Positions 1 through 8,454 are shown, counted from the first letter of the stretch. The stretch is 64,000 nt of DNA from DATKUC01 sp964577375 (GCA_964577375.1 CAZNYW010000015.1:4645-68644), one strand, 5' to 3'. Program-made: numbers and translations. Notes: generated by a model not told the origin, from the letters alone.

Positions 1-17
1 TCGAATTAATAGGGCCA

Positions 18-41
18 TATAAGTCGTATAAGTTTCTTATA
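18..41. promoter_or_regulatory. Candidate ROK operator: three TATAAG half-sites
   Basis: TATAAG occurs at 18-23 and 27-32 and its complement CTTATA at 36-41, each 9 bp apart. The last two form the perfect palindrome TATAAG-TTT-CTTATA. The site is 36 bp upstream of the ROK regulator start, which suggests autoregulation. Operator function is inferred. Confidence 0.45.
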
Positions 42-76
42 GACATGAAGATAACTAAGTTCATCAGGGGAAAATA

Positions 77-1264
77 TTGAGGACCGACCGGGCGCATCGA
101 AAGAACCCCCACCGCAACCGGGCTGCGGCCCTCAAGTCCGGCAACAGATCGCTCCTGCTCCACCTGCTCTTCACTCATCCCTCTCTTCCGAGGACCGCGC
201 TCATCCGCCAGTCCAACCTTGCGCCGTCGACCGTCTCCATGATCACCTCCGAGCTGCTCGATGAGGGGCTGATCCGGCGGGTAGGCAACGCAGGACGTAC
301 CGGAGCGGGAAGGCCAACCGATATCCTTGCGCGCAACCCGGCGGCCAGTCTGGCTGCGGCAGTTCACATTACGCCCGAACGGTGCCGGATCGGCATAGTC
401 GACCTCGGCTACAACGTGCTCGAAACGCAGAATCTCCATTTCGAAGGCGGATTCGAGGAGGGGAATACCGGCGATGTTGCCGCGGCGCTTCGCGAGCTGG
501 TCGAAACCGGCCGGTCGGGGCGGAAACTCGCAGCGGTGGCTCTCGCTCTGCCGAACTACCCCTACAGCGTCGACGCCATTCGTGAAAGCTTTGAGCGGGC
601 ATTTCCGGAGGTTCCCGTCCATCGCATAAACAACACCGAGGCGATGGCGGTCCATGAGTTCTACCTGAGGCTTGGGCGTGAGCTTCACTCGACGGTCTAT
701 GTCTACGTGGGCACAGGTATCGGCTCCGGTCTCATCATCAACAGCAGTCTCTACCGTGGGGTTCACGGCGACGCGTGCGACTTCGGCCATATGTACTTGA
801 CCGACCGGCCCATCGTCTGCCGCTGCGGCCGCGAGGGATGCCTCGAGACGGTTGCGTCCGAGCGAGCCATCTCCACGGCGCTCGCCGAGCACTACAATCT
901 TTCAGATGTTCCGGTACGGGAGGAGCTCATCGAGTTCCTGATTGCTCGGCTCGCGGCACACGACGATTTCTGTGGCGATCTCCTTCGCGAGGCCGCCGAG
1001 TACCTTGGAAAGGGGATATTCAACCTTGTCTCCATTACAGATCCTCAACGGGTGATCGTTGCCGGGCGGCTGACCGCACTCGGCCCGCTGTACACCAGTC
1101 TGGTTCAGGAATCCTATATGCGACGCGCAAGAAGGTTTTCTCCACAGACGGTACCGCTCGAGTTCGTCGAGGTCAGAGACGATTCTGCGCTGATCGGGGG
1201 CGCGATGTTCTCGTTCATTTCGCTCTATTGTGGGGTGGTCAATCCAGCCGCTGTCGCGGTCTAG
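77..1264 (+). CDS. ROK-family transcriptional repressor
   Basis: A 395-residue ROK (repressor/ORF/kinase) protein of NagC/XylR type. Residues about 20-75 form a winged helix-turn-helix (PSTVSMITSELLDEGLI) followed by the usual GAGRP wing. The ROK fold follows, with a GTGIGSGLI phosphate-loop motif and the zinc signature GH...CRCGREGCLE near residues 236-256. The TTG start is preceded by AGGGGAAA. The gene lies just upstream of a sugar ABC operon on the same strand, so it probably senses the imported sugar and represses the operon and itself. A sugar kinase is less likely because of the DNA-binding N-terminus. The ligand is unknown. Confidence 0.88.
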   Translation: MRTDRAHRKNPHRNRAAALKSGNRSLLLHLLFTHPSLPRTALIRQSNLAPSTVSMITSELLDEGLIRRVGNAGRTGAGRPTDILARNPAASLAAAVHITPERCRIGIVDLGYNVLETQNLHFEGGFEEGNTGDVAAALRELVETGRSGRKLAAVALALPNYPYSVDAIRESFERAFPEVPVHRINNTEAMAVHEFYLRLGRELHSTVYVYVGTGIGSGLIINSSLYRGVHGDACDFGHMYLTDRPIVCRCGREGCLETVASERAISTALAEHYNLSDVPVREELIEFLIARLAAHDDFCGDLLREAAEYLGKGIFNLVSITDPQRVIVAGRLTALGPLYTSLVQESYMRRARRFSPQTVPLEFVEVRDDSALIGGAMFSFISLYCGVVNPAAVAV

Positions 1265-1289
1265 AAACACGTTCCGGAAGGAGGCGTCT

Positions 1290-2594
1290 ATGTCAAAGTT
1301 CTGGAGGACGATTGCAGGAATCATTTTTGCTGCCGTTGCGGTGTCTGCAGTGACCGCCGGAGGAAGGAAGGAGTCCACCACGTCCACTGCGCAATCGCCT
1401 GTATCGATTCAATTCGCGATCTCGCCGAGAGAGGTCGGCAAGGTGATTCCCGACTATATTACCGGATTTGAAAAGGAGAATCCGAACATAAAGGTCGACT
1501 GGCTGCAGGTTCCCGGCGTGCCTGATGAGCAGCACACGCTGTATGTCACCAACATGGCGTCGCAGGCCGACAAGCCGGACGTGCTCGCGGTCGACGTGAT
1601 CTGGCCCGGCGAGTTCATAGCAAACGGGTGGGCGGCGCCGCTCAACGACTACTTCTCCTCATCGGATCTGGATCAGTATCTGCCGGGAATGATGAACTCG
1701 GTGACGGTGAAGGGTAAGGTGTACGGCGTACCGTTGTACACGAACGCGATCCACCTGTTCTACCGGAAAGACCTCCTGGACAAGTACGGGCTGTCCGTTC
1801 CCAGGACATGGGGCGAACTCGCCTCGACGGCAAAGGAGATCGTCCAGAAGGAGAACAATCCGGACCTGGTCGGCTACATCAGCATGTGGGCGCAGATCGA
1901 AGGGCTGTTCATGAATTATCTGCAGTTCATGTGGGGCGCCGGCGGGCAGTTCTTCGACGGTGCGGGCAAGGTATCGATCGACACCCCGGCCGCAGTCAAG
2001 GCACTGAGCACAATGGTCGGCTATGTAAAGGACGGGCTTGCACCGCAGAGCATCATCACCTACAAGCCGAATGACGCCATGGCGCTCTTCCGCCAGGGGC
2101 GCGCGGTGTTCATGGTTGTGCAGGACTTCGTCTGGCCGATGCTGAACGCAGCCGATTCTCCCGTGAACGGGAAGGTTGGAATGACGCGGGTTCCCTACTT
2201 CGCAGGACATTCGGACGCGAATACCGTCTGCATGGGAGGGTGGATACTGATCGTCAATCCCTACTCGGCCCACAAGGCGGAGGCGGCAAAGTTCATCAAG
2301 TACCTTACCACTGAAAAGGCCGGGCTTGAAATGGCGGTCCAGACCGGCAGCATGCCGGCACGCAAAGGTATGGACAAGAATCAGGAGCTGCTCTCGCAGT
2401 ATCCGATCGCCAGGCAGCTGTATGCGGATTTCGCAGTCGGCGATGTTCGCCCTTCAGCACAGGCAGGCGCGAAATACCCCGAGCTCTCGCATGAAATGCA
2501 GCTGGAGATTCACTCCGCGCTGGCGGGGGAAAAGAGCGTGCAACAGGCTCTGTCCGACGCCCAGAAGAACGTGGCAAAGATTCTGGGCCAGTAG
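1290..2594 (+). CDS. ABC sugar-binding protein (family 1)
   Basis: A 434-residue extracellular solute-binding protein of the MalE/UgpB class, exported to the periplasm. The start is ATG 1290, 6 bp after GGAGG; a longer in-frame start at 1230 overlaps the ROK gene and is unlikely. The N-terminus is a signal peptide ending VTAGGRKES. It lacks a lipobox cysteine but has the small-G-x-x-E pattern I associate with spirochaete sugar-binding proteins. Family features include the YGVPLYTNAIHLFYRKDLLDKYG segment type, the MWAQIEG/WGAGG region and a C-terminal helical ALSDAQK end. It is the first gene of a binding protein-permease-permease operon. The ATPase is not local and is presumably a shared MsmK-type subunit. 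Confidence 0.9.
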   Translation: MSKFWRTIAGIIFAAVAVSAVTAGGRKESTTSTAQSPVSIQFAISPREVGKVIPDYITGFEKENPNIKVDWLQVPGVPDEQHTLYVTNMASQADKPDVLAVDVIWPGEFIANGWAAPLNDYFSSSDLDQYLPGMMNSVTVKGKVYGVPLYTNAIHLFYRKDLLDKYGLSVPRTWGELASTAKEIVQKENNPDLVGYISMWAQIEGLFMNYLQFMWGAGGQFFDGAGKVSIDTPAAVKALSTMVGYVKDGLAPQSIITYKPNDAMALFRQGRAVFMVVQDFVWPMLNAADSPVNGKVGMTRVPYFAGHSDANTVCMGGWILIVNPYSAHKAEAAKFIKYLTTEKAGLEMAVQTGSMPARKGMDKNQELLSQYPIARQLYADFAVGDVRPSAQAGAKYPELSHEMQLEIHSALAGEKSVQQALSDAQKNVAKILGQ

Positions 2595-2617
2595 TCCGCA
2601 CGGTTCAAGACACCATA

Positions 2618-2642
2618 GCGGCCCGGACAAAATCCGGGCCGC
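2618..2642 (+). promoter_or_regulatory. Intercistronic stem-loop after the binding-protein gene
   Basis: A perfect 10-bp stem, GCGGCCCGGA / TCCGGGCCGC, with loop CAAAA, lies in the 75-bp gap between the binding-protein and permease genes. There is no U-tract. Such hairpins commonly stabilise or attenuate mRNA so that binding protein exceeds permease. The role is inferred. Confidence 0.6.
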
Positions 2643-2669
2643 ATACCCATCGATTTCGGGACAGCAACG

Positions 2670-3554
2670 ATGAATCGACGAAAACTGAGTGACTCTACCT
2701 ATGGCTTGCTGCTGATTGCCCCGGTCTTCGTGATCGTGGCGGGAATTCTCTTTCTTCCTACCGTGTACACGATATTCCTGAGCCTCACCAATTTCTCATT
2801 CCTGAAGGGGCATACACTCCGCTTCGTCGGTCTCACCAACTTCGTTACCATTTTTTCCGATACGGAGTTCGTTGGATCGCTCTGGAACACCGTCTTTTTC
2901 ACGCTCGTCACGGTGGCGCTCGAGCTTCTCGCCGGGCTCGTCCTGGCGCTCATCCTGAACCGAAGTTTCGCGTTCATGGGGTTGCTGCGAACGACGATTC
3001 TCTTTCCCTGGGCACTTCCGACTGCCCTCAACGCGATAATCTGGCGATGGCTCTACAATCCCGATTTTGGGTTCTTTAATTCAATTCTGCTGCAGCTCGG
3101 TCTGACTACCGCCAAGACCAACTGGCTCGGTGAAATACCGCTCAGCATGTACAGCATGATGGCAGTAGCGATCTGGAAGACCAGTTCCTTTATGGCGTTG
3201 ATACTGCTGACCGGATTGCAGACGATACCCAACGACCTCTACGAGGCGGCGGAAATCGACGGCGCCGGATGGTTCTCCCGGCTGCGTAAGATTACGATGC
3301 CGCTCCTGGTGCCCTCGATACTGCTTGCGCTGCTCTTCCGTTCGATGGACGCCTTCCGCGCCTTCGAGCTGCCGTTTGCCCTTACGGAGGGCGGCCCGGC
3401 CGGATCGACGCAGACGCTGAGTCTCTTCGGGTATCGCCAGTTCTTTCAATTCCTGAAGTTCGACACCGGATCTGCGGTTTCGGTCATTCAATTCATCCTC
3501 ATCATGTTCCTCGGCGCGCTCTACCTGCGCGTATTTCGAACGGAGAACGACTGA
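2670..3554 (+). CDS. ABC sugar permease (MalF/UgpA type)
   Basis: A 294-residue inner-membrane permease with six hydrophobic segments. The EAA loop, which contacts the ATPase, is visible as LYEAAEIDGAGWFSRLRKIT at about residues 190-209 and is followed by PLLVPS. It belongs to the carbohydrate uptake-1 class. The stop codon overlaps the next permease start by one base (TGATG), so the two are translationally coupled and should form the heterodimeric membrane channel fed by the upstream binding protein. Substrate specificity cannot be read from the sequence. Confidence 0.9.
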   Translation: MNRRKLSDSTYGLLLIAPVFVIVAGILFLPTVYTIFLSLTNFSFLKGHTLRFVGLTNFVTIFSDTEFVGSLWNTVFFTLVTVALELLAGLVLALILNRSFAFMGLLRTTILFPWALPTALNAIIWRWLYNPDFGFFNSILLQLGLTTAKTNWLGEIPLSMYSMMAVAIWKTSSFMALILLTGLQTIPNDLYEAAEIDGAGWFSRLRKITMPLLVPSILLALLFRSMDAFRAFELPFALTEGGPAGSTQTLSLFGYRQFFQFLKFDTGSAVSVIQFILIMFLGALYLRVFRTEND

Positions 3555-4393
3555 TGAGGTGGCAACTGGTACAGCGCGCGGGGACGATACTGTTCAAGTA
3601 TCTCTTTGTCCTCTTTCTGGTAGTGCTTTTCTTTTTTCCGGTGGTGTGGATATTGCTCACGTCGATCAAGACGACGGGTGATATCTACGCGTGGCCCCCG
3701 GTCTACATTCCGCTGCATCCCACGCTGCAGAACTATCACGTGGTTCTCTTCGGGTCCAAGCTGGGCCGCTACATAGCAAACTCGGTGATCGTCTCCTCGC
3801 TGTCGACGGTATCGGTTCTCTTTTTCGCATCCATGGCGGGATACAGCATAGCGCGGATACGGTTCCGCGGCCGCCAGGCGATCCTCGTCTTCTTCCTCTC
3901 GATGTCGATGTTCCCGCAGCTTGCCATAGTGCCGTCGCTTTTTGTCTGGTTCAGGCAGCTCGGGCTCATCAACAACTTTCTCGGGATTGTGCTGGCCTAT
4001 ACCGGCCTCTTTTCGCCAATAGCGCTCTGGATCCTTGCCACCTATTTCCGGACTATCCCACTGGAGATCGAGGAGTCGGCGAAACTCGACGGCTGCGGCC
4101 GGCTGAGGATCCTGTGGTCCATTCTGATGCCGCTGTCGATTCCGGGCGTGATTGCCGCCGCGCTCATCGTGTTCATCCAGACATGGAACGAGTTCTTTCT
4201 GGCGCTCGTCATTCTGTCGAAGAATCTCCTGCGCACCGCCACGGTCGGGATTGCGCTGTATCCGGGTGAGTATGCCTTTCCCTGGGAGCTGATCACCACG
4301 GCGACGTTTCTTGCAATTGTTCCGATCTTCATTCTGACGGCAGTCTTTCAGAAACAGATAATCGGCGGCCTTACGGCCGGCTCGGTGAAGTAG
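3554..4393 (+). CDS. ABC sugar permease (MalG/UgpE type)
   Basis: A 279-residue second permease half with six membrane segments. Its EAA motif reads EIEESAKLDGCGRLRILWSI, followed by the family-typical MPLSIPG and a TWNEFFLAL segment. It forms the channel with the upstream permease, to which it is coupled by a one-base overlap. There is no ATPase gene downstream; the next gene is a beta-propeller protein. A shared ATPase encoded elsewhere must energise the system, as is usual for this transporter class. Confidence 0.9.
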   Translation: MRWQLVQRAGTILFKYLFVLFLVVLFFFPVVWILLTSIKTTGDIYAWPPVYIPLHPTLQNYHVVLFGSKLGRYIANSVIVSSLSTVSVLFFASMAGYSIARIRFRGRQAILVFFLSMSMFPQLAIVPSLFVWFRQLGLINNFLGIVLAYTGLFSPIALWILATYFRTIPLEIEESAKLDGCGRLRILWSILMPLSIPGVIAAALIVFIQTWNEFFLALVILSKNLLRTATVGIALYPGEYAFPWELITTATFLAIVPIFILTAVFQKQIIGGLTAGSVK

Positions 4394-4442
4394 GACCCAA
4401 TCCGGTGCTGCGATAATTGTTGTTCTAAGGAGTTGGCGAACC

Positions 4443-5555
4443 ATGGAAAGTGTTTCGGGAAGTGATCGTAATAACCTGCAGGCATTTGCTCGAAAGCTGG
4501 TCGACCAGGAGGCGGCCAGGATCATCGTCCCGCCCTACGAAAACCGCGAAGGCTTCTGGTTCGGCGCGGGAAACCTCTCTGTCGGCCCCGATGGCCGGTT
4601 CTACCTGGTGGGCAGGTACCGGAATTTCGGCGATTCCCGAACCGGGCTCGGCGCCGGGACACGCGGGCTGGAGCTCGCCATTTTCCGCTCCGAGACCGGA
4701 ACGAAGGACTTCATCAAAATCCTGAGCTTCGGCAAGGCGGATCTCAATGCAGGATCCAGGGAGGTGATTTCGATCGAGGGCGCGAAGCTTCTGTTCGGCG
4801 AGGAAGGCGTTGAGCTTTTTGTTTCGACCGAAAAGAGCGGAATCAGCTATCCTCCCGGGCTCGAAGACTTTCTCAAGCCGGGCACCGGCGTCTGGACCAT
4901 CGATCACCTGCGCGCCGCGTCGGTCGAGGAGCTTGCCGGGGCGCCCGTGAGCACGCTCATCGAGTGCACGGATCCCCGCTGGCTTCACGTGAAGGATCCG
5001 GTTGTCTACCGGCCCGGCAACGGCGACACGGTGCTCTATTACTGCACGCACCCCTTCAGCTGGTCGAGCGCCAACACCGGAATGGCGGTACGGCCGGCGG
5101 GAAGCAGCAGCTTCGGCGACCCGGACTACGAGCGATTTTCGCGCGGCTTCACCTGGGACGTCGCGGCAAGCCGGGTCACCTCGCTGTGCCCCATTCCCCG
5201 AGTCGGCGCCTTCGCCGCTTTTCAGGAGCCGGTACTTCTCTTTTACGACGGCGCCGAGTCGATGCGCCGGTACGAGGAGCACGCCTCCGCGGTGCACCGG
5301 CCCAGAGGCTACTCCTGCGAAGAGCTCGGCGGCGCGGCCTACGCCGATTCGGCGGAGTCCGGACGCATCGAGCGGCTGTCGCAGACGCTGCCCGATTTTG
5401 TCAGCCCGAACGGCACAGGCTGCAGCCGCTACGTTGACGTCCTCGTGACCGGCGACGGCTACTACGTCACCTGGCAGCAGTCGCAGCCCGACCGGTCGCA
5501 GCCCCTTGTGATGAACTTCGTACCGAGGGACGAGGCGGAGGCGCTGCTGCGCTAG
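4443..5555 (+). CDS. Predicted five-bladed beta-propeller glycosidase-like protein
   Basis: A 370-residue protein without signal peptide or membrane segment, so probably cytoplasmic. Repeated aromatic/acidic strands such as FWFGAGNLSVGPDGRFYLVGRY and a WLHVKDPVVYRPGNGDTVLYY stretch (aspartate-proline followed by strands) resemble the five-bladed propellers of GH43/GH32/GH130-type glycosidases and phosphorylases. I cannot assign a family or all catalytic acids. The start ATG 4443 has AAGGAG 10 bp upstream. It ends the ROK-ABC operon 49 bp after the second permease, so it probably processes the imported sugar. An uncharacterised operon-specific protein is the alternative. Confidence 0.5.
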   Translation: MESVSGSDRNNLQAFARKLVDQEAARIIVPPYENREGFWFGAGNLSVGPDGRFYLVGRYRNFGDSRTGLGAGTRGLELAIFRSETGTKDFIKILSFGKADLNAGSREVISIEGAKLLFGEEGVELFVSTEKSGISYPPGLEDFLKPGTGVWTIDHLRAASVEELAGAPVSTLIECTDPRWLHVKDPVVYRPGNGDTVLYYCTHPFSWSSANTGMAVRPAGSSSFGDPDYERFSRGFTWDVAASRVTSLCPIPRVGAFAAFQEPVLLFYDGAESMRRYEEHASAVHRPRGYSCEELGGAAYADSAESGRIERLSQTLPDFVSPNGTGCSRYVDVLVTGDGYYVTWQQSQPDRSQPLVMNFVPRDEAEALLR

Positions 5556-5566
5556 CGCAGCAGCGC
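5541..5566. terminator. Perfect 26-bp palindrome between convergent genes
   Basis: Two 13-base arms meet at the centre of GCTAGC and overlap the TAG stop of the propeller gene. The following sequence has no T-run. It lies between two convergent genes and could stall polymerase from both sides. The terminator role is inferred from position and symmetry. Confidence 0.45.
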
Positions 5567-5578
5567 TTGCACGTTGCG

Positions 5579-6604
5579 TTACTTCTGCGCGAGCGGTTCG
5601 ATGATATCCGATGCCGGATAGGACGAGGGGATCAGTCCCATCGTGGCCATCCGTCGGATCGAATCCTGATATCGCGCGGTGTCTATATAGCCGTAGCCGT
5701 TCGGCGATTGCCACAGGTCGGCAGTGGCGCCGAGGGCACTGGTGAGGAAGGGCCGCTGGCTCGCGTCGGTGCCGTTGATGTACTTCATCGCGATGGTGAC
5801 CGATTCGTCGGGATGGGCGGCGGTGTACTCCATTGCCTTTCTGGTTGCCGCAAAGAACCGCGCAAGCACCGCCGCGCGCTTTGCCAGGTCCGCTTTCGAG
5901 CTTATGAAGGACGAGCTCACCAGATTCGAAAAGCTCATCACATCCCACTCGTTGATCGGAACGTTCATCTCACGAAGTTTCACCGTCTCGTTGGTGACGA
6001 ACACAACCGCGCCGGCGATCTTGTTGCTGAGAAGGGCGGGAATCTGCGTGTAGCCGATCTTCTCGACGTGCACCTTGCCCTTCAAGTTGTAGCGGTCGAG
6101 GAAAAGCTGCAGCCCGATGTAACTTGTCCCGAACAGCTCAGGCACACCGATGGTTTTCCCGGCAAAGTCGGCAGGTGAGCTGATTTCTCCCTTCTTTGCG
6201 ACGATCGCCACCGGATAGCGCTGGTAGTACTGAAACGCAGCGGCAAGCGCAAGCCCTTTGGAGCCTGCGATTATGAGCTGGTCGGAATCAGCGAGCCCAA
6301 CGTCGATCTTTCCGGCGAGCAGCAGCGAGTAGATGTCCATTCCAAACCCGTACTCGATGTTCAGATCTATTCCGGCATCCTTGTAGAATCCCTTGTCCAT
6401 GCCGACGTAGAGCGGCGTGAACTGAATGTTCGGAATGTAGGCGATGGCCAGTTTTACCTGGTCGAGCTGCTGCGCGTGCGCGAAGGGAAGCACGGCCGTC
6501 ATGAGCAGCAGAACCAGTCCGGCCAGCTTCGGCGTCGATGCCCGCGGCCGGGTAAGCCAGTCGGCGACCTTCGCAACCCTGATGGTAGAACCACGTGAAT
6601 GCAT
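5579..6604 (-). CDS. ribY: NMT1/THI5-like binding protein, probable riboflavin uptake (RibY-like)
   Basis: A 341-residue periplasmic binding protein of the NMT1/THI5 (ThiY/SsuA) fold. The signal peptide ends about PFAHAQQ, followed by VKLAIAYIPNIQFTPLYVG and a KGFYKDAGIDL segment typical of the family. ATG 6604 is preferred because AAGGAG sits 6 bp upstream; the ATG 6 bp earlier abuts the ribosome site. The gene follows the ATPase-permease fusion by a few bases and shares its FMN riboswitch. That points to riboflavin or a flavin precursor, not thiamin pyrimidine, nitrate or taurine, as ligand. Naming follows the described RibXY transporters; the ligand itself is inferred. Confidence 0.75.
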   Translation of the reverse strand: MHSRGSTIRVAKVADWLTRPRASTPKLAGLVLLLMTAVLPFAHAQQLDQVKLAIAYIPNIQFTPLYVGMDKGFYKDAGIDLNIEYGFGMDIYSLLLAGKIDVGLADSDQLIIAGSKGLALAAAFQYYQRYPVAIVAKKGEISSPADFAGKTIGVPELFGTSYIGLQLFLDRYNLKGKVHVEKIGYTQIPALLSNKIAGAVVFVTNETVKLREMNVPINEWDVMSFSNLVSSSFISSKADLAKRAAVLARFFAATRKAMEYTAAHPDESVTIAMKYINGTDASQRPFLTSALGATADLWQSPNGYGYIDTARYQDSIRRMATMGLIPSSYPASDIIEPLAQK

Positions 6605-6606
6605 AT

Positions 6607-8187
6607 TCATCTCCTTGAACCCATACGTCTTCTTTTCTGAATAATCGCGAACACTGCACTCGCTATGCCGAAGTAGGAGAGCCCGAGGATGCCGAGCCAG
6701 AGCAGGCCGACGAACATGAGCTCCATATCGAAGTTCGCTTTCGCGAGATTGACGAGCGAGCCGAGCCCCTCCTGGCCGGAGACGAACTCTCCGACCACCG
6801 CTCCGATCACTGAAAAGGTTATTGAAACCTTGATTCCGCTGAAGATCACCGGAAGAGCCGCCGGCAGCTCGAACTTGGTGAAGGCGCGTCCGCGCGACGG
6901 TTTGTAGAATCGAACGAGCGTACGCACACGTTCCTCCGCAATGTGGATAGCGGAAATGTTGTTTATCAGCATCGGGAAGAACATCAGTATTACGGCCGTG
7001 ACCACCTTGGGGGCAAGGCCGAAGCCGAACCACAGCACCAGAAACGGCGCGAGCGCCACCGCCGGAATGGTGTTGAGCGAAATGAGGTGCGGCATCAGCA
7101 GGTTCGATGCAACCTTTGATTTCGCTATTCCGTAACCAAGAACGAGCGTGAGGACGAACGCTATCAGAAATCCCAGCGCCGACTCGTAAACAGTTGCCGC
7201 AAGATTGGGCAGAATCGAACCGTCGGCAAGTGTTGTGATGAATCGCCTGAGAATCGCGGCGGGGGCCGGGAATATGTAGTCAGGAATCTTGAAGTAGCTC
7301 TTTATGAGCGCGAGCAGGAAGAAGATTGCCACCGCTTCGACCGGTACGAGCCAGCGATTGTAGCTTCTTTTCAGGCTTCTCCTGAGCCGGTCTCCCACGC
7401 CCGTCCGGACCTTCTCCGGGCCCGCGTCGACCGAAGGTTCCGGACGCATGTTCCACAGTGCTTTCGCCTCCGCTCGAATTGAGTTGTCGACCCTCGATTC
7501 TGCAGGCGTGAGCGAAAACTGCTCCCGCATCTCCTTGCCGTTTCGCTCGATCCGCTCGGTCTTGATGATGCCTGCGGGTTTGTTCGACAGCACATAAACG
7601 GTGTCGGAGAGGAAGCAGGCCTCCTCGACCGAGTGCGTCACCATAACGACTGTCTGGTTGGTGCGCGCATGGATGTTCTTGATGAGGATATTCAGCCGCT
7701 CACGGCTTATGATATCGAGCGAGGAGAACGGCTCGTCGAGGACCAGAAGCTCCGGGCGGGTCACCAGCGCGCGTGCGATCTCCACCCGCTTCTTCATGCC
7801 GCCGGAGAGCTCGTTCGGAAACAGGTGCTCGTAGCCGTCCAGGCCGACCGTTTCGAGTATCTGAAGGGCGCGTTCGCGGACCTCTTCGGTCACCGGCATG
7901 CCGCGGGACTCGAACGGAAGAAGAACATTCGAGAGCGCATCCCGCCACTCGAGCAGGGAGTCATGCTGAAAGACGAAGGACCTGTTGTAGGTTCCCACCT
8001 GCACGGCGCCGTTGAAGTGCGAGTGCATCCCCAGAAGGATATAGAGCAGAGTGGTCTTTCCACATCCGGAGGGGCCGACGAATGACACAAACTGATTGCG
8101 CCGCACTTCGAATGAGATGTCGCGCAACACAGGATTTGTAAAGGCGAAATTCAGATTTTGAACGTTTATGAGCGTTCCATCTTCCAT
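6607..8187 (-). CDS. ABC ATPase-permease fusion of an FMN-regulated uptake system
   Basis: One 526-residue chain carries both transporter parts. Residues 1-250 are an SsuB/TauB-type ATPase: Walker A GPSGCGKTT 38-46, Q-loop VFQHD about 72-76, signature LSGGM 127-131, Walker B LLVLDEP 147-153, H-loop His185. After a charged linker, residues about 275-526 form a six-helix permease of the ThiX/SsuC type, with an EAA-like loop FELPAALPVIFSGIK near residue 450. In most relatives these are separate genes. The start ATG 8187 has GGAG 8 bp upstream. It is the first gene of the riboswitch-controlled transcript with the binding protein next. Riboflavin import is inferred from the riboswitch. Confidence 0.85.
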   Translation of the reverse strand: MEDGTLINVQNLNFAFTNPVLRDISFEVRRNQFVSFVGPSGCGKTTLLYILLGMHSHFNGAVQVGTYNRSFVFQHDSLLEWRDALSNVLLPFESRGMPVTEEVRERALQILETVGLDGYEHLFPNELSGGMKKRVEIARALVTRPELLVLDEPFSSLDIISRERLNILIKNIHARTNQTVVMVTHSVEEACFLSDTVYVLSNKPAGIIKTERIERNGKEMREQFSLTPAESRVDNSIRAEAKALWNMRPEPSVDAGPEKVRTGVGDRLRRSLKRSYNRWLVPVEAVAIFFLLALIKSYFKIPDYIFPAPAAILRRFITTLADGSILPNLAATVYESALGFLIAFVLTLVLGYGIAKSKVASNLLMPHLISLNTIPAVALAPFLVLWFGFGLAPKVVTAVILMFFPMLINNISAIHIAEERVRTLVRFYKPSRGRAFTKFELPAALPVIFSGIKVSITFSVIGAVVGEFVSGQEGLGSLVNLAKANFDMELMFVGLLWLGILGLSYFGIASAVFAIIQKRRRMGSRR

Positions 8188-8195
8188 TCAACCGT

Positions 8196-8215
8196 CTCCG
8201 CGTATCCTCGTGGAG
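8196..8215 (-). promoter_or_regulatory. Ribosome-site hairpin, probable riboswitch expression platform
   Basis: Read on the minus strand, CTCCACG and CGCGGAG can pair around the loop AGGATA with one A-C mismatch. The second arm contains the GGAG ribosome site of the fusion gene (8 bp before its ATG). This fits translational shut-off by the FMN riboswitch upstream; no U-rich intrinsic terminator is visible in the leader. Confidence 0.5.
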
Positions 8216-8279
8216 GGAATGGGAGAGGAGAAGATCAAGAAAGGATGTTACTAGACAGACTACTATCGACCGGAACACC

Positions 8280-8408
8280 TTTCTCTCTTCTCCCATCCAG
8301 ACTTGCACTGTCGGTAACGGAATTTCACCGTTTCCCCCACTGGCGTGGCTGCCAGGGATAGCGGACTGTAACCGCCGGTTGGGATTTCTCCCTCCCTCGA
8401 AGAAAAAA
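8280..8408 (-). promoter_or_regulatory. FMN riboswitch (RFN element)
   Basis: The minus strand shows the conserved FMN-aptamer blocks in order: ACCGGCGGT (8371-8379), ACAGTCCGCTA (8359-8369), GTGAAATTCCG (8318-8328), CCGACAGT (8307-8314) and AGTCTGGATGGGAGAAG (8287-8303). The flanks CCTTTTTTCTTC and GAAGAGAGAAAGG close stem P1. The element lies between a promoter-like pair and the ATPase-permease gene. FMN binding normally switches off riboflavin synthesis or transport genes. Confidence 0.95.
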
Positions 8409-8420
8409 GGTTATGAGTGA

Positions 8421-8449
8421 TAGATACGATTTTGCCGGAGATTAGTCAA
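8421..8449 (-). promoter_or_regulatory. Sigma-70-type promoter for the FMN-regulated operon
   Basis: On the minus strand TTGACT (8449-8444) and TATCTA (8426-8421) are separated by 17 bp. Transcription would begin about 8414, right at the 5' edge of the riboswitch. The pair sits just after the stop codon of the BTAD regulator gene. Confidence 0.65.
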
Positions 8450-8454
8450 GTGAT

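Noticed and set aside
4425..5948. A 507-codon minus-strand frame over the propeller gene
   Set aside because: It is a shadow of the plus-strand propeller gene and of the 3' part of the binding-protein gene, without recognisable domains.
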